From positions 28,083-92,082 of the forward strand of contig CAJTWF010000007.1 in assembly GCA_910579965.1 (NCBI GenBank): DNA of 64,000 bases. The letters are read 5' to 3'. The notes beneath the pieces were generated by a model. It was not told the origin of the DNA, did not search any database, and worked only from the letters and a program-made list of their open reading frames with translations. Below are positions 33,402 through 41,390 of this stretch, piece after piece. The position numbers and the translations under genes are program-made. Each line of letters opens with the position of its first letter. Position 1 is the first letter of the stretch. The DNA comes from an uncultured Oscillospiraceae bacterium (GTDB lineage: Bacteria; Bacillota; Clostridia; Oscillospirales; Oscillospiraceae).

Positions 33402-35063
33402 TCAGTTCATGCTGATTGCAGGCGCGGGCGTCACCGGCTGCAAATCGTACACCTGGGTAAACTGCTCCTTTCGCTCCGGGGTAAGGTGATGGCTGACCAG
33501 GATCAGCGTCAGCTCCGGGTTGGCTAACAGGCTTTTCTCCACAATATCAGCGTTTTTCTGATCCAGGGCGCTGGTGCCCTCATCCACCAGGAGGATGGAG
33601 CGGTCATGGATCAGGGCGCGGGCGATGGCTACCCGCTGCTTCTGCCCGCCGGAGAGACTGCCGCCCTCCTCGCCCACGGCGGTGTCCAGGCCGTCGGGCA
33701 TGGAGGCCAGATCGCCCGCCAAGGCGCTGTCCCGCAGGGCCTTTTCCATCTGTGCGTCAGTGAATGTCCCGCCCAGGGTGATATTGTCCCGGATGGTGGC
33801 GTTGAACAGGAACACATTCTGCTCAATGTAGCTCATCTGCTGCTGGAGCTGCTCTGGGGTAAAATCCCTGGCGTCCCTGCCGTCAAAGCGAATGACGCCG
33901 CCATAGTCCGGCAGCCAGCCCAGCAGCAGCTTCAGCAGGGTGGATTTTCCGCAGCCGGAGGGGCCGGTGAGGGCATATTTGCCGCCCTTCTGAAACTGAA
34001 GGGACAAGTCTTGCAGGATGGGCTTTTTACCGTACTGAAAACTGAGATTTTCAACGGCAATGGCGCGGTTTACCTGCTCCAGTCCAGAACCGGCCGGGGG
34101 CTGGGCGTCACCGGCGCGGACGGTGATCTTCTCAAAATAGGGCTTGGAGGAGGAGATGGACAGCAGGAGCTGCGCCATGCGCCCCAGACCGTTGGAAAGG
34201 CTTCCGCACAGGTTGCCGCCGCCCATCAGGGAACCCTGGAGGATTACCCCCTGGATAGACAGCACGCCAATGAGAACGTTGACCAGCATCTGACACAGGA
34301 TATTGATACAGCCAATTCCCGCGCTGACAAAGCCCTTCACATAAGTCAGGCGAAACCTGGGCTTTTCAATTTGATCGCTGGCCATGTCCGCGCCCTGGCT
34401 GAATCGCTGCTCCCGGCCAAAGAAACGCAGCACATCATAACCCGCCAAAAGGTCTTTCAATTTGCTGGTGGCCGCCGCCTGCTCCTGGACGCAGATGCCG
34501 CCCAGCTTTTCCATCCGCTGATTGAACAGCTGGGGTACAAACAGCATGACCGCAGCGGTCACCAGCGCGGCCCCCAGCAGTGACCAATGGAGCGTCAGCA
34601 GCGCGGCGGCGCTGAATACGATGATGGCCGCAGAATCCACACACTGATAGAAGGGCTTCCAGGCAAGGCTTTCGATCTGATTGATATCATTGGTAAACCA
34701 GGACAGGTATTCCCCGGTGTCCAGCTCGTGGAACTCCCTATGATTTTTTTGCAGCAGCGTTGCCGCCATATCCCGCCGGACGGCATTGTTCATAGATCGA
34801 ACCGCGCGGCCTTGAAAAAACTCCTGCAAGCTGTTGACCCCAAGCAGAAGGAACCACGCGCCCGCCATCATCAAAATCCAAAAGCCAAACCCACGCAGAT
34901 CACGCTCAATGATACGCTGAAACATCTGGATCATCATTAGACTGGTTCCGGTTTGGAGCGCACACGCAGCCAGAGCCGGAAGGATTGCCAGAAAATTGGC
35001 CCCCCAGAATTTCTTCAAATAATAGACCATGCCCGTATTGGCTTTCCTTTTACTGGCCTTCAT
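33402..35063 (-). CDS. ABC transporter, fused permease/ATPase
   Basis: A 553-residue half-transporter. Six membrane helices occupy about residues 15-290; the ATPase follows with GPSGCGKST (Walker A), LSGGQKQRVAIARAL (signature), ILLVDEGTSALD (Walker B) and VSHH (H-loop). The start at 35063 follows GAAGGAG and overlaps the regulator stop by 14 bases; a longer frame to 35138 reads into the regulator gene. Translation is thus coupled with the XRE regulator, which suggests that exporter and sensor work as one unit, perhaps for a toxic compound or peptide. Confidence 0.88.
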   Translation of the reverse strand: MKASKRKANTGMVYYLKKFWGANFLAILPALAACALQTGTSLMMIQMFQRIIERDLRGFGFWILMMAGAWFLLLGVNSLQEFFQGRAVRSMNNAVRRDMAATLLQKNHREFHELDTGEYLSWFTNDINQIESLAWKPFYQCVDSAAIIVFSAAALLTLHWSLLGAALVTAAVMLFVPQLFNQRMEKLGGICVQEQAAATSKLKDLLAGYDVLRFFGREQRFSQGADMASDQIEKPRFRLTYVKGFVSAGIGCINILCQMLVNVLIGVLSIQGVILQGSLMGGGNLCGSLSNGLGRMAQLLLSISSSKPYFEKITVRAGDAQPPAGSGLEQVNRAIAVENLSFQYGKKPILQDLSLQFQKGGKYALTGPSGCGKSTLLKLLLGWLPDYGGVIRFDGRDARDFTPEQLQQQMSYIEQNVFLFNATIRDNITLGGTFTDAQMEKALRDSALAGDLASMPDGLDTAVGEEGGSLSGGQKQRVAIARALIHDRSILLVDEGTSALDQKNADIVEKSLLANPELTLILVSHHLTPERKEQFTQVYDLQPVTPAPAISMN

Positions 35064-35943
35064 GCTGCTTTTTCTCCTTCGTGTCTCTCCAGATCTCGTC
35101 CGGACCCAGAGGCGGCTCCCAATCCCCAAGCCGCACACTGTTCAGATCAGACTGCATAAAACACCTGGTCAGGTAGAGGAATGGGACAAGCTTCAGTGGT
35201 TCCGCAACCCGATAAGCCTTTACCTCGCCGTCCTCCACCTCCAGATTCACGGAACGCAGGATGCTCCTCTCCGCCAGTGCGTCCAGCAGCTCCTCCGCTG
35301 TTTCACGGGGCATCTTCAGATGCTTTGCCGCCACGATCGGGGAGAAATAGCTGAGCTTCCGGCTGTGAAGGTATTCCAGCAGCTCCAGGCAGCCGGGCCT
35401 TGCCAACAGCGCAAACAGGCGGCGGTACTCGCTTTTGGGTGCAAACCACTGGGCGTAACCCTTTTCGGGCTTTGGCCAGAGGGTGACGAAGGACAGGTCC
35501 TCCGCGTGAATGTCCAGCAGGATACCATCTCCGCCCCAGCATTGACTGAGCATCAGCCGGTCATCATCACCCAGGTCAGGCTGGCACGTTTCCAGATAGC
35601 CTATCTCCGGCAAGCTCAGCCCATCCGGCAGGAAGTACTTGACGGAGGCCCAGACCAAACGGCAGAACTGCCCCATTCGCTCCTTGTTGGGGAAGCCCCG
35701 CAGCCAGCGGCCCACCGCGTCCTCCACATCCACCTGCTCCCCGCCCTCCAGTCCAAAGAGGGCGTCCATCGTTACGCCCAGCTGTCTGGACAGGACAGGC
35801 AGCAATTCCACGTCCGGCGCACCGCCCTTCTCCCACTTGCCCACAGCCTGGGAGGATACCCCCGCCATCTTACCCAGCTGTTCCTGGGTAAGGCCCCGTT
35901 CTTTTCGCAGCGCGGCAATGCGTTCGCTTAACATACCCGGCAT
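35050..35943 (-). CDS. XRE-family regulator with a large C-terminal domain
   Basis: A 297-residue protein. The helix-turn-helix is at residues about 4-60 (RKERGLTQEQLGKMAGVSSQAVGKWEKG). The rest (about 85-290) is a winged-helix-like effector region of no family known to me, with an Asp/Trp-rich stretch. I favour the ATG at 35943; a GTG at 35952 is also possible, though too close to the AAAGGA site. It is followed by the ABC gene and preceded by an operator-like region, pointing to autoregulation. Confidence 0.78.
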   Translation of the reverse strand: MPGMLSERIAALRKERGLTQEQLGKMAGVSSQAVGKWEKGGAPDVELLPVLSRQLGVTMDALFGLEGGEQVDVEDAVGRWLRGFPNKERMGQFCRLVWASVKYFLPDGLSLPEIGYLETCQPDLGDDDRLMLSQCWGGDGILLDIHAEDLSFVTLWPKPEKGYAQWFAPKSEYRRLFALLARPGCLELLEYLHSRKLSYFSPIVAAKHLKMPRETAEELLDALAERSILRSVNLEVEDGEVKAYRVAEPLKLVPFLYLTRCFMQSDLNSVRLGDWEPPLGPDEIWRDTKEKKQHEGQ

Positions 35944-35974
35944 TGAGAACACCGTCCTTTCGCTTTATGGTTGT

Positions 35975-36049
35975 ATCATAGCAAAAGGGCTGGTTGGTTT
36001 CAAGAGACGCGTTTTTCCATAAAACCAACCATTGGTTTCAAAATGAAAC
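35975..36049 (-). promoter_or_regulatory. promoter and operator-like palindromes of the XRE-ABC operon
   Basis: Minus-strand TTGAAA (36003-35998) and TATGAT (35980-35975) with 17-bp spacing. A perfect 10-bp inverted repeat TGGTTGGTTT (35991-36000) / AAACCAACCA (36022-36031) overlaps the -35 box, and GTTTCAaaaTGAAAC (36035-36049) lies just upstream. Both are good candidates for the binding site of the XRE regulator. Confidence 0.6.
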
Positions 36050-36112
36050 TGTCATGAGATATTGTACCGCAGGCGTATATTATAGTGGACACACTTGAGA
36101 AGCGTTAAAAAA

Positions 36113-36174
36113 GCGGCGGGGAATCCTCCCCGCCGCAAAAAGGCCCCGCCTGCCCCACCGGGGCAGACAGGGCC
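36113..36174. terminator. pair of hairpins after yitT
   Basis: GCGGCGGGG...CCCCGCCGC (36113-36136), flanked by A- and T-runs on both strands, and a second GGCCCCGCC...GGGCC stem to 36174. They separate the leftward yitT from the XRE promoter. Confidence 0.7.
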
Positions 36175-36339
36175 TTTAGCAATCATCAGAATTCCCAGCA
36201 AAAGTTCGGGGGCAGCAATCACGCAAGGCTGCGTTGTCGTCTTTGGCGGGCGTCAGCCCGCCTGCATCCTTCGCCTTGCCCTGCGCGATTTCTCCTCCCC
36301 TCCTTTTTTGCCATGAATTCTGAAGATTGCTATAATCTC

Positions 36340-37224
36340 CTAGGACAGGCGGCGCTCGAAGTTGGTGCTCACGTGGACGCCCTCCTGGACGATGAAGAAC
36401 GCCTTGGGGTCAATGCTGTGCAGGGCCTCCCGGAGATCGTCAATCTCGTACTTGTTCATGCACACGCACAGGATATGGGTGGCCTCCCCGGTATACACGC
36501 CCCGGCCCTCCCAGCGGGTGATGCCCCGGTGGAGGTTCTCCAGGATGTACCGCCCCAGCTCCTGGGTGTCCTTCTTGGTGAAGATGAGCACCTGCACCGT
36601 TACGCTCTGGCGGTGGGCCCGGTCCATGGACACGGCGTTGAAGATGGTGTTCAGCACCGAGTAGATCAGCGTGGGCAGATCGTAGAGGGCCCAGCAGGCG
36701 ACGAACAGCGCCGCGTTGAAAAACAGGTTGAACCGCCCCACCGTCATCTTCGCCCCCCGCTTGGCCAGATACAGCCCCAGCAGATCCACGCCGCCGCCGC
36801 AGCAGCCGCTGGTGAGGGTGAGGCCCACACCGGTCCCGGAGATGACGCCCCCCAGCAGGCAGCCGGTGAGCATGTCCTCCACAATGGGGACCGCCGGCAC
36901 GGGCACAATACTGGCAAAGAGGGAGTATGCCGTGGAGCAGATGAGGGTGTTGCGGAAAAACACCTTGCCCATGGACCGGTAGGCCAGGATCAGCAGGGGC
37001 ACGTTGAAGGCGTACATGATGACGCCCGCCAGCTCGAACTGCATGGACTGGATGCCCAGCGCCATCAGGATGACGGACCGCAGCAGCTGGCACAGGCCCA
37101 TGAGCCCCCCGGTAATCAGCCCCAGCGGCGCGACGAACAGATTGATCCCCAGCGCGTAGATCAGCGCCCCCAGCACGGCCACGGCGAGCCGGCCCCAGTT
37201 GGTGCGCATGGCGGCATTCAACAT
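36340..37224 (-). CDS. YitT family membrane protein (DUF161/DUF2179)
   Basis: A 294-residue protein with five to six helices in the first 190 residues (LGALIYALGINLFVAPLGLITGGLMG is the DUF161 start) and a cytoplasmic C-terminal DUF2179 domain (ITRWEGRGVYTGEATHILCVCMNKYEIDDL). YitT proteins are widespread in Firmicutes, with uncertain roles. The start at 37224 is one of two Met (MLNAAM). Confidence 0.9.
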   Translation of the reverse strand: MLNAAMRTNWGRLAVAVLGALIYALGINLFVAPLGLITGGLMGLCQLLRSVILMALGIQSMQFELAGVIMYAFNVPLLILAYRSMGKVFFRNTLICSTAYSLFASIVPVPAVPIVEDMLTGCLLGGVISGTGVGLTLTSGCCGGGVDLLGLYLAKRGAKMTVGRFNLFFNAALFVACWALYDLPTLIYSVLNTIFNAVSMDRAHRQSVTVQVLIFTKKDTQELGRYILENLHRGITRWEGRGVYTGEATHILCVCMNKYEIDDLREALHSIDPKAFFIVQEGVHVSTNFERRLS

Positions 37225-37274
37225 GGTATGTACCTCCCTCGTACACTGCTTTTACCACCATGGAATATACCAGA

Positions 37275-37586
37275 TTACCAGCTATATTGCAAGTACCTTT
37301 TGATCCGCGCCCGGCCCCTGGCCAGCGTGCGGGATACGGCCGACTTGGTGATGCCCAGCTCCCGGGCGATCTGGGGCATGCTCATGCCCTGGTCATAGTA
37401 GAGCTGGAGCATCTGGGCCTGCCGCCCGGTGAGCTCCGATGTACGCACCTTCCGCAGATTCCGGCGCAGCCGCTCCATCTGATCGGCGTTGTCCTCGCTG
37501 TTTTCCCGCTCCCAGACCGCCAGATCCGCCAGAAACGGGCTGCTCCGGCGGCCGGAGCCTGCGCGGCTAGAACGTGTACCTGTCAT
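37275..37586 (-). CDS. sigma-region-4-like helix-turn-helix protein
   Basis: A 103-residue protein whose last 65 residues are a sigma-70 region 4 (ELTGRQAQMLQLYYDQGMSMPQIARELGITKSAVSRTLARGRARI). There is no region 2, so it cannot be a complete sigma factor. AGGAGGT lies upstream of the ATG at 37586. It overlaps the previous gene by 20 bases. Similar short proteins occur in phage and integrative-element late regulons (ArpU/DUF1492 type). Confidence 0.65.
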   Translation of the reverse strand: MTGTRSSRAGSGRRSSPFLADLAVWERENSEDNADQMERLRRNLRKVRTSELTGRQAQMLQLYYDQGMSMPQIARELGITKSAVSRTLARGRARIKRYLQYSW

Positions 37587-37797
37587 TTTTGTGATACCTC
37601 CTGTCGTAATACCTCTCCAGCACCAGGGCAATCTCCTGGGTGTCCCGCCGGAGGACCTTCAGCTCCCGGATGCGCTGCTCCAGCCGGGTCCGCTCCGTGG
37701 GCTGGGCCCGCCGGGCCTCGTCCTTCAGGGAGATGATCCGCAGGCGGATCATCTCCGCGCTCTGCCGGTAGCCGGCGGCCATGCGAAGCAGCGTCAT
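37567..37797 (-). CDS. small coiled-coil protein in a three-gene mini-operon
   Basis: A 76-residue, highly helical and charged protein (TLLRMAAGYRQSAEMIRLRI, then a Glu/Arg-rich coil ending YYDRRYHKNDRYTF). It starts at an ATG with GGGAGG upstream, overlapping the preceding stop as ATGA. The pattern of a coiled-coil plus a region-4 protein is seen in phage-derived sigma-like pairs. No function recognised. Confidence 0.6.
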   Translation of the reverse strand: MTLLRMAAGYRQSAEMIRLRIISLKDEARRAQPTERTRLEQRIRELKVLRRDTQEIALVLERYYDRRYHKNDRYTF

Positions 37798-37994
37798 GGT
37801 CTCGCCTCCCCGCACACGGCGCGGAAGGCCGCCAGCTCCTCCAGGGCCCAGGCAGCCGCGCAGTCCCGGCACAGGGGGCGGCCCCCCAGCATCCAGCACA
37901 GATCCCCCGGGTACAGCTCCCCGCCGCAGCGGCCGCAGCAGCCCGCCGGGCGCACCCTCTGGCGGTCCCGGCGCCTCTTGTTCGTGATGCGCAA
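37794..37994 (-). CDS. small zinc-ribbon protein, first gene of the mini-operon
   Basis: A 66-residue basic protein with CCGRCGG and CWMLGGRPLCRDC, two metal-binding Cys pairs. A TTG at 37994 is the best start, because GGGGAGG lies 6 bases upstream; extension to a TTG at 38033 would overlap the tRNA promoter. Its TGA overlaps the next ATG. Possibly nucleic-acid binding. Confidence 0.55.
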   Translation of the reverse strand: MRITNKRRRDRQRVRPAGCCGRCGGELYPGDLCWMLGGRPLCRDCAAAWALEELAAFRAVCGEARP

Positions 37995-38026
37995 AAAAAT
38001 TCCTCCCCTAAATTTGAATTTAGTGG

Positions 38027-38055
38027 TTGACAAATTGGAGAAATTCTGCTAATAT
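38027..38055 (+). promoter_or_regulatory. promoter of the tRNA-Thr/tRNA-Tyr pair
   Basis: TTGACA (38027-38032) and TAATAT (38050-38055), 17-bp spacing. Confidence 0.85.
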
Positions 38056-38074
38056 ACTACACGTTGCTGAACGT

Positions 38075-38150
38075 GCTGGTATAGCTCAGTTGGTAGAGCA
38101 GCTGATTTGTAATCAGCAGGTCGGGGGTTCGAGTCCGTCTACCAGCTCCA
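38075..38150 (+). tRNA. tRNA-Thr (TGT)
   Basis: 76 nt with CCA. GCTGGTA pairs with TACCAGC; anticodon stem GCTGA/TCAGC encloses TTTGTAA, anticodon TGT at 38108-38110. Confidence 0.97.
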
Positions 38151-38186
38151 CCTCTCTCCATGCCAACAGCTTCAAGAACTGCATAT

Positions 38187-38271
38187 GGGAGCGTTCCCGA
38201 GTGGCCAAAGGGGGCAGACTGTAAATCTGTTGTCTTCGACTTCGGTGGTTCGAATCCACCCGCTCCCACCA
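38187..38271 (+). tRNA. tRNA-Tyr (GTA)
   Basis: 85 nt including CCA, with a long variable arm (class II). GGGAGCG pairs with CGCTCCC; anticodon GTA at 38221-38223 in the loop CTGTAAA. Confidence 0.97.
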
Positions 38272-38273
38272 TA

Positions 38274-38305
38274 CCGATGCAAGCTTTCCGCTTGCATCGG
38301 TTTTT
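38274..38305 (+). terminator. terminator of the tRNA pair
   Basis: Perfect 11-bp stem CCGATGCAAGC/GCTTGCATCGG with a 5-base loop, then TTTTT. Confidence 0.92.
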
Positions 38306-38446
38306 CTGTCTGTACGTCTGGCCCATGGCCTGTCCGATTCCCTCCCTTCCCTGGCTCGCTCACCCGAACCAGAACGTTAGTTCTTTCTGCAAGGCTATAG
38401 TAGCACTTCTGTTCTGAAATGTCAATAGGAAATTTTAGTTTTGCTG

Positions 38447-38475
38447 TTGACTTTTTTTCTGTTACCGGGTATGCT
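38447..38475 (+). promoter_or_regulatory. promoter of the S24 repressor gene
   Basis: TTGACT (38447-38452), 17-bp spacer, TATGCT (38470-38475). Confidence 0.65.
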
Positions 38476-38508
38476 ATCCATATATGATACAAGAGGAGGT
38501 CTGACGCG

Positions 38509-39258
38509 ATGAGCTTTGGGCAGAGACTGCGGGATCGGCGGAAGGAGCTGGGCATCAGCCAGGGACAGCTGGCCAAGTCCCTGGGAGTCAGCGTGGCTGC
38601 GGTGAGCAACTACGAGAACGGGCTGAACGCCGTGCGGGAGGAGGTGCTGCTGCGGATGCTCCGAGCGCTGGACGTGGACCCCAACTATCTGTACCAGGAC
38701 GACTTCCAGGGCAGCGCCTTCACCTGCACGGTGGAGGAGCAGTCCCTGGTGCGCAAGTACCGGAACCTGCGCACCTCGGGGCGGCAGGCCCTCCATGCCG
38801 TGGCGAACACCCTGGGGGCGTACCAGGAGGACCTGGACGCGGCGATGCCGGAGGAGGAGGTCCGTCAAATCCCCCTCTACCGCTGTCCGGCGGCGGCGGG
38901 CTACGCGGCCCCGGTGTTTGGGGAGGACTTCGACTATATCAGCGTATCCGGCGACGTGCCCCGGGGGGCGGAGTTTGCGGTGCGTATCCAGGGGGACTCC
39001 ATGGAGCCCTATATCCAGGACGGATCCGTAGCCTACGTCAACCGGGACCCCCTGGCCAGCGGGGACGTGGGGATTTTCTGCGTGGACGGGGAGATGCTGT
39101 GCAAGCAGTACGTCCGGGACCGGCTGGGCATCGTGTATCTGTTCTCCCTCAACCGCCGCCGGGCGGACGCGGACGTGGTTCTGCCCCGGGACAGCGGCCG
39201 GACCATGGTTTGCTTTGGCCGGGTGCTGCTGTCCAGCCGTCCGGAGCCGCCGGTGTAA
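38509..39258 (+). CDS. XRE/S24 self-cleaving repressor (CI-like)
   Basis: A 249-residue protein with an XRE helix-turn-helix (LGISQGQLAKSLGVSVAAVSNYENG, about residues 14-38) and a C-terminal S24 autopeptidase domain. The catalytic Ser164 is in GDSMEPYI and Lys199 in CKQYV; the probable cleavage bond is Ala130-Gly131 in CPAAAGYAAP. This is the layout of phage CI and of host Lex-like repressors, not of LexA itself, whose winged helix differs. RecA-stimulated cleavage during DNA damage is inferred. No phage genes are beside it. Confidence 0.88.
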   Translation: MSFGQRLRDRRKELGISQGQLAKSLGVSVAAVSNYENGLNAVREEVLLRMLRALDVDPNYLYQDDFQGSAFTCTVEEQSLVRKYRNLRTSGRQALHAVANTLGAYQEDLDAAMPEEEVRQIPLYRCPAAAGYAAPVFGEDFDYISVSGDVPRGAEFAVRIQGDSMEPYIQDGSVAYVNRDPLASGDVGIFCVDGEMLCKQYVRDRLGIVYLFSLNRRRADADVVLPRDSGRTMVCFGRVLLSSRPEPPV

Positions 39259-39267
39259 GGGGCGGAT

Positions 39268-39414
39268 TCTTTCTTTTCTTTTTGAAAAAAGAAACAAAAG
39301 AAAAACTTTAGACGTGTTCAAAATAACTGCCGGCAGTCTGTCGATAGACTGCCGGCAGTATCTTTGAGAACGCCTAAAGTTCTTTTTGATTCGTTTTCTT
39401 ATCTGAAAAAGAAT
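39268..39414. repeat. full copy of palindromic repeat family 1
   Basis: A/T hairpins at 39274-39295 and 39389-39414 flank AACTTTAGACGTG, a perfect stem ACTGCCGGCAGTCT/AGACTGCCGGCAGT (39326-39339 and 39346-39359), and AACGCCTAAAGTT. It shares its order and boxes with 2491-2648. Located between two converging genes, it probably terminates both. Confidence 0.8.
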
Positions 39415-39426
39415 GATTGCTCCAGA

Positions 39427-41100
39427 TCACGGCAGGTAGTTCATGGGGTTCTGCCGCTCGCCGTTGAGGCGGACCTCAAAGTGACAGTGGTTGCCGGTGG
39501 ACCGGCCGGTGCTGCCCATCTCCGCGATGTGCTGGCCCTTGAAGACCTTGTCGCCCACCTTCACCTCCAGGCTGCTGTTGTGGCCGTAGTAGGTGACGTA
39601 GCCGTTCTGGTGGTCAATCTGGACCAGATAGCCGTAGCCGCTCATCCAGCCGGCGTAGATGACCTCGCCGCCGTCGGCCGCCACAATGTCCGTGCCGTAG
39701 GAGTTGGCGATGTCGATGCCGCCGTGGAAGGACCTGCCGCCGAAAATGCTGCGGTAGCCGTACTTGGAGGTGATGTTGCCGCTGGTGGGCCAGCGGAAGG
39801 AGCCGGTGGGCGCCCAGCTGGGACGCTCCAGGGTGCCTCTGGCCTGACGCTCAGTGACTGGTTCGACTGTGATGGTCTGGGACTCGATGGTCCGCTCAAT
39901 CTCCTCCAGGCCCTCGTAGGTGACCCGGGCCACGGTGTCCGCCGCGCCGTACTGGCCCTTGGTGATGATCCGGGTGTCGCCCTCCCACATGGTGTTGTCA
40001 TCCTCGTACTCGATCTCGTAGGGGATCTCCGCCACGTAGTACTCCATCTGGGTGGCCCGGACGGTCAGGTAGGGCACGGCGTTGCTGATGGTCAGCTCGT
40101 CGCCGATGCTCAGCCGGTCAATGTCGTAGCCCGGGTTCAGACGCAGCAGCTCGTCGTTGGTCAGGTTGTGGTCCTGGGCGATGACGGACCACACGTCCCC
40201 GGCCTCCACAGTGTAGGTGACCTCGCCGGCCTTGGTGCTGTTGAGCAGCAGGGCCACGTCGGCCAGATTGGTGAAGTCCTCCACCGGCAGATCGCACTCC
40301 CGGATCTCCGTGCTCTCCACATAGTCGATGGAGACGGTGTTCTCGTTGCGGTAGGGGATGGCCACCTGCTCCAGCAGCTCCTCCAGGGCCCCCTCGGTCT
40401 GGGTGGCGCCGATGAAGGTGTTGTCCACATACAGGGCGTAGCCGTGCTCCACCACGCCGGCCCGGAGGGCGCTGTTGAGGACCTCCTCCAGCTCGCTCTC
40501 ATCCACCACCGCGCTGCGGAAGGTGAGGCCGGTGGTGTAGGACACCCGGCTGGGCTCCACGGTGTAGTCGCTGCCGATGGCGTCGGAGATGGACCGCTCC
40601 ACAGACAGGAAGGCGGCCTGGGCCTCCGCCTCGCTGGCCACGGTGCCCAGATCCACGCCGTCATAGGCCACGGTGGTGGCGGTGGTGTAGAGGACCTGGA
40701 ACACGGCGAACACGGCGATGGCCAGGCTGGCGGCAAGGAAGACCGCCGCGTTGACCCGCTTGGGCTCGCTGGTCCGCCGGGTCCGGGTGGCGAACTCCGA
40801 TATGGCGGAGCGGACGCGGTACATCAGTCCCCGGGCCCGCTGGCGCAGCAGGGGCATGGAGCCGGCCAGCAGCAGCTGGAGCTGCCGGTAGGCGCTGTTG
40901 GACTCCGGAAACCGCTGCCGGTCCCGATAGCTGAGAATCCGGCGGGCGTAGCCGTCCCGCTGGGTCATGACGACGCGGCGCGTCCGGGGGTCCTGGGTCC
41001 ACTGACCGCCGGCCTGGGCCTCCTGGCTGGCCGGACGCTCGGACGGAAGCCGTCTGCCCCGGGATCGCTCTTTTCTGTTTCTGTGGTTTTGGAAAGCCAT
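39427..41100 (-). CDS. M23 metallopeptidase with LysM and G5-like domains
   Basis: A 557-residue cell-wall enzyme. The N-terminus is cytoplasmic and basic, followed by a membrane helix (about 118-140). Outside come a beta region, a LysM (TYTVEAGDVWSVIAQDHNLT), a G5-like stretch and the C-terminal M23 peptidase. Its zinc ligands are His459 and Asp463 (HGGID) and His540; His538 is the other catalytic residue (HCH). It cuts peptidoglycan cross-bridges or stems during growth or division. Its leader region is short; the gene runs toward the family-1 repeat. Confidence 0.93.
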   Translation of the reverse strand: MAFQNHRNRKERSRGRRLPSERPASQEAQAGGQWTQDPRTRRVVMTQRDGYARRILSYRDRQRFPESNSAYRQLQLLLAGSMPLLRQRARGLMYRVRSAISEFATRTRRTSEPKRVNAAVFLAASLAIAVFAVFQVLYTTATTVAYDGVDLGTVASEAEAQAAFLSVERSISDAIGSDYTVEPSRVSYTTGLTFRSAVVDESELEEVLNSALRAGVVEHGYALYVDNTFIGATQTEGALEELLEQVAIPYRNENTVSIDYVESTEIRECDLPVEDFTNLADVALLLNSTKAGEVTYTVEAGDVWSVIAQDHNLTNDELLRLNPGYDIDRLSIGDELTISNAVPYLTVRATQMEYYVAEIPYEIEYEDDNTMWEGDTRIITKGQYGAADTVARVTYEGLEEIERTIESQTITVEPVTERQARGTLERPSWAPTGSFRWPTSGNITSKYGYRSIFGGRSFHGGIDIANSYGTDIVAADGGEVIYAGWMSGYGYLVQIDHQNGYVTYYGHNSSLEVKVGDKVFKGQHIAEMGSTGRSTGNHCHFEVRLNGERQNPMNYLP

Positions 41101-41329
41101 AGTATCCTCCGATGTTGTGCCCAGCCCCGGGGGAGGGCCCGGACGGAGCCGGGGGCCTGCCGGGGAGCTGGTTACAATCCAGCGTAAAGAGTTACAAAAA
41201 GTTACAGAGGTATTTTACCCTATTTTTCTCCGGCAGTCAAGCCCTTTTCTGTTGTGCTTTCCACGAAAAATACCCGGCTTTTCGACGGGGCATTCTATGC
41301 ACGCCCGGGGCGCGGGGCCGCTATCCCCA

Positions 41330-41358
41330 TTGCCTTTTCCCGCCGGGTCTGGTATACT
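41330..41358 (+). promoter_or_regulatory. promoter of the RNA methyltransferase gene
   Basis: TTGCCT (41330-41335), 17-bp spacer, TATACT (41353-41358). Confidence 0.7.
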
Positions 41359-41390
41359 GGCAGGCAATACGAGGAAAAGGAGGGCGCGCG

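Noticed and set aside
37275..37586. Complete sigma factor
   Set aside because: Only region 4 is present; no region 2.
38057..38326. Minus-strand frames covering the tRNA-Thr/Tyr genes
   Set aside because: They contain peptides typical of translated tRNA genes and are not coding.
38509..39258. LexA
   Set aside because: The N-terminus is an XRE-type helix-turn-helix, not the LexA winged helix; called CI-like.
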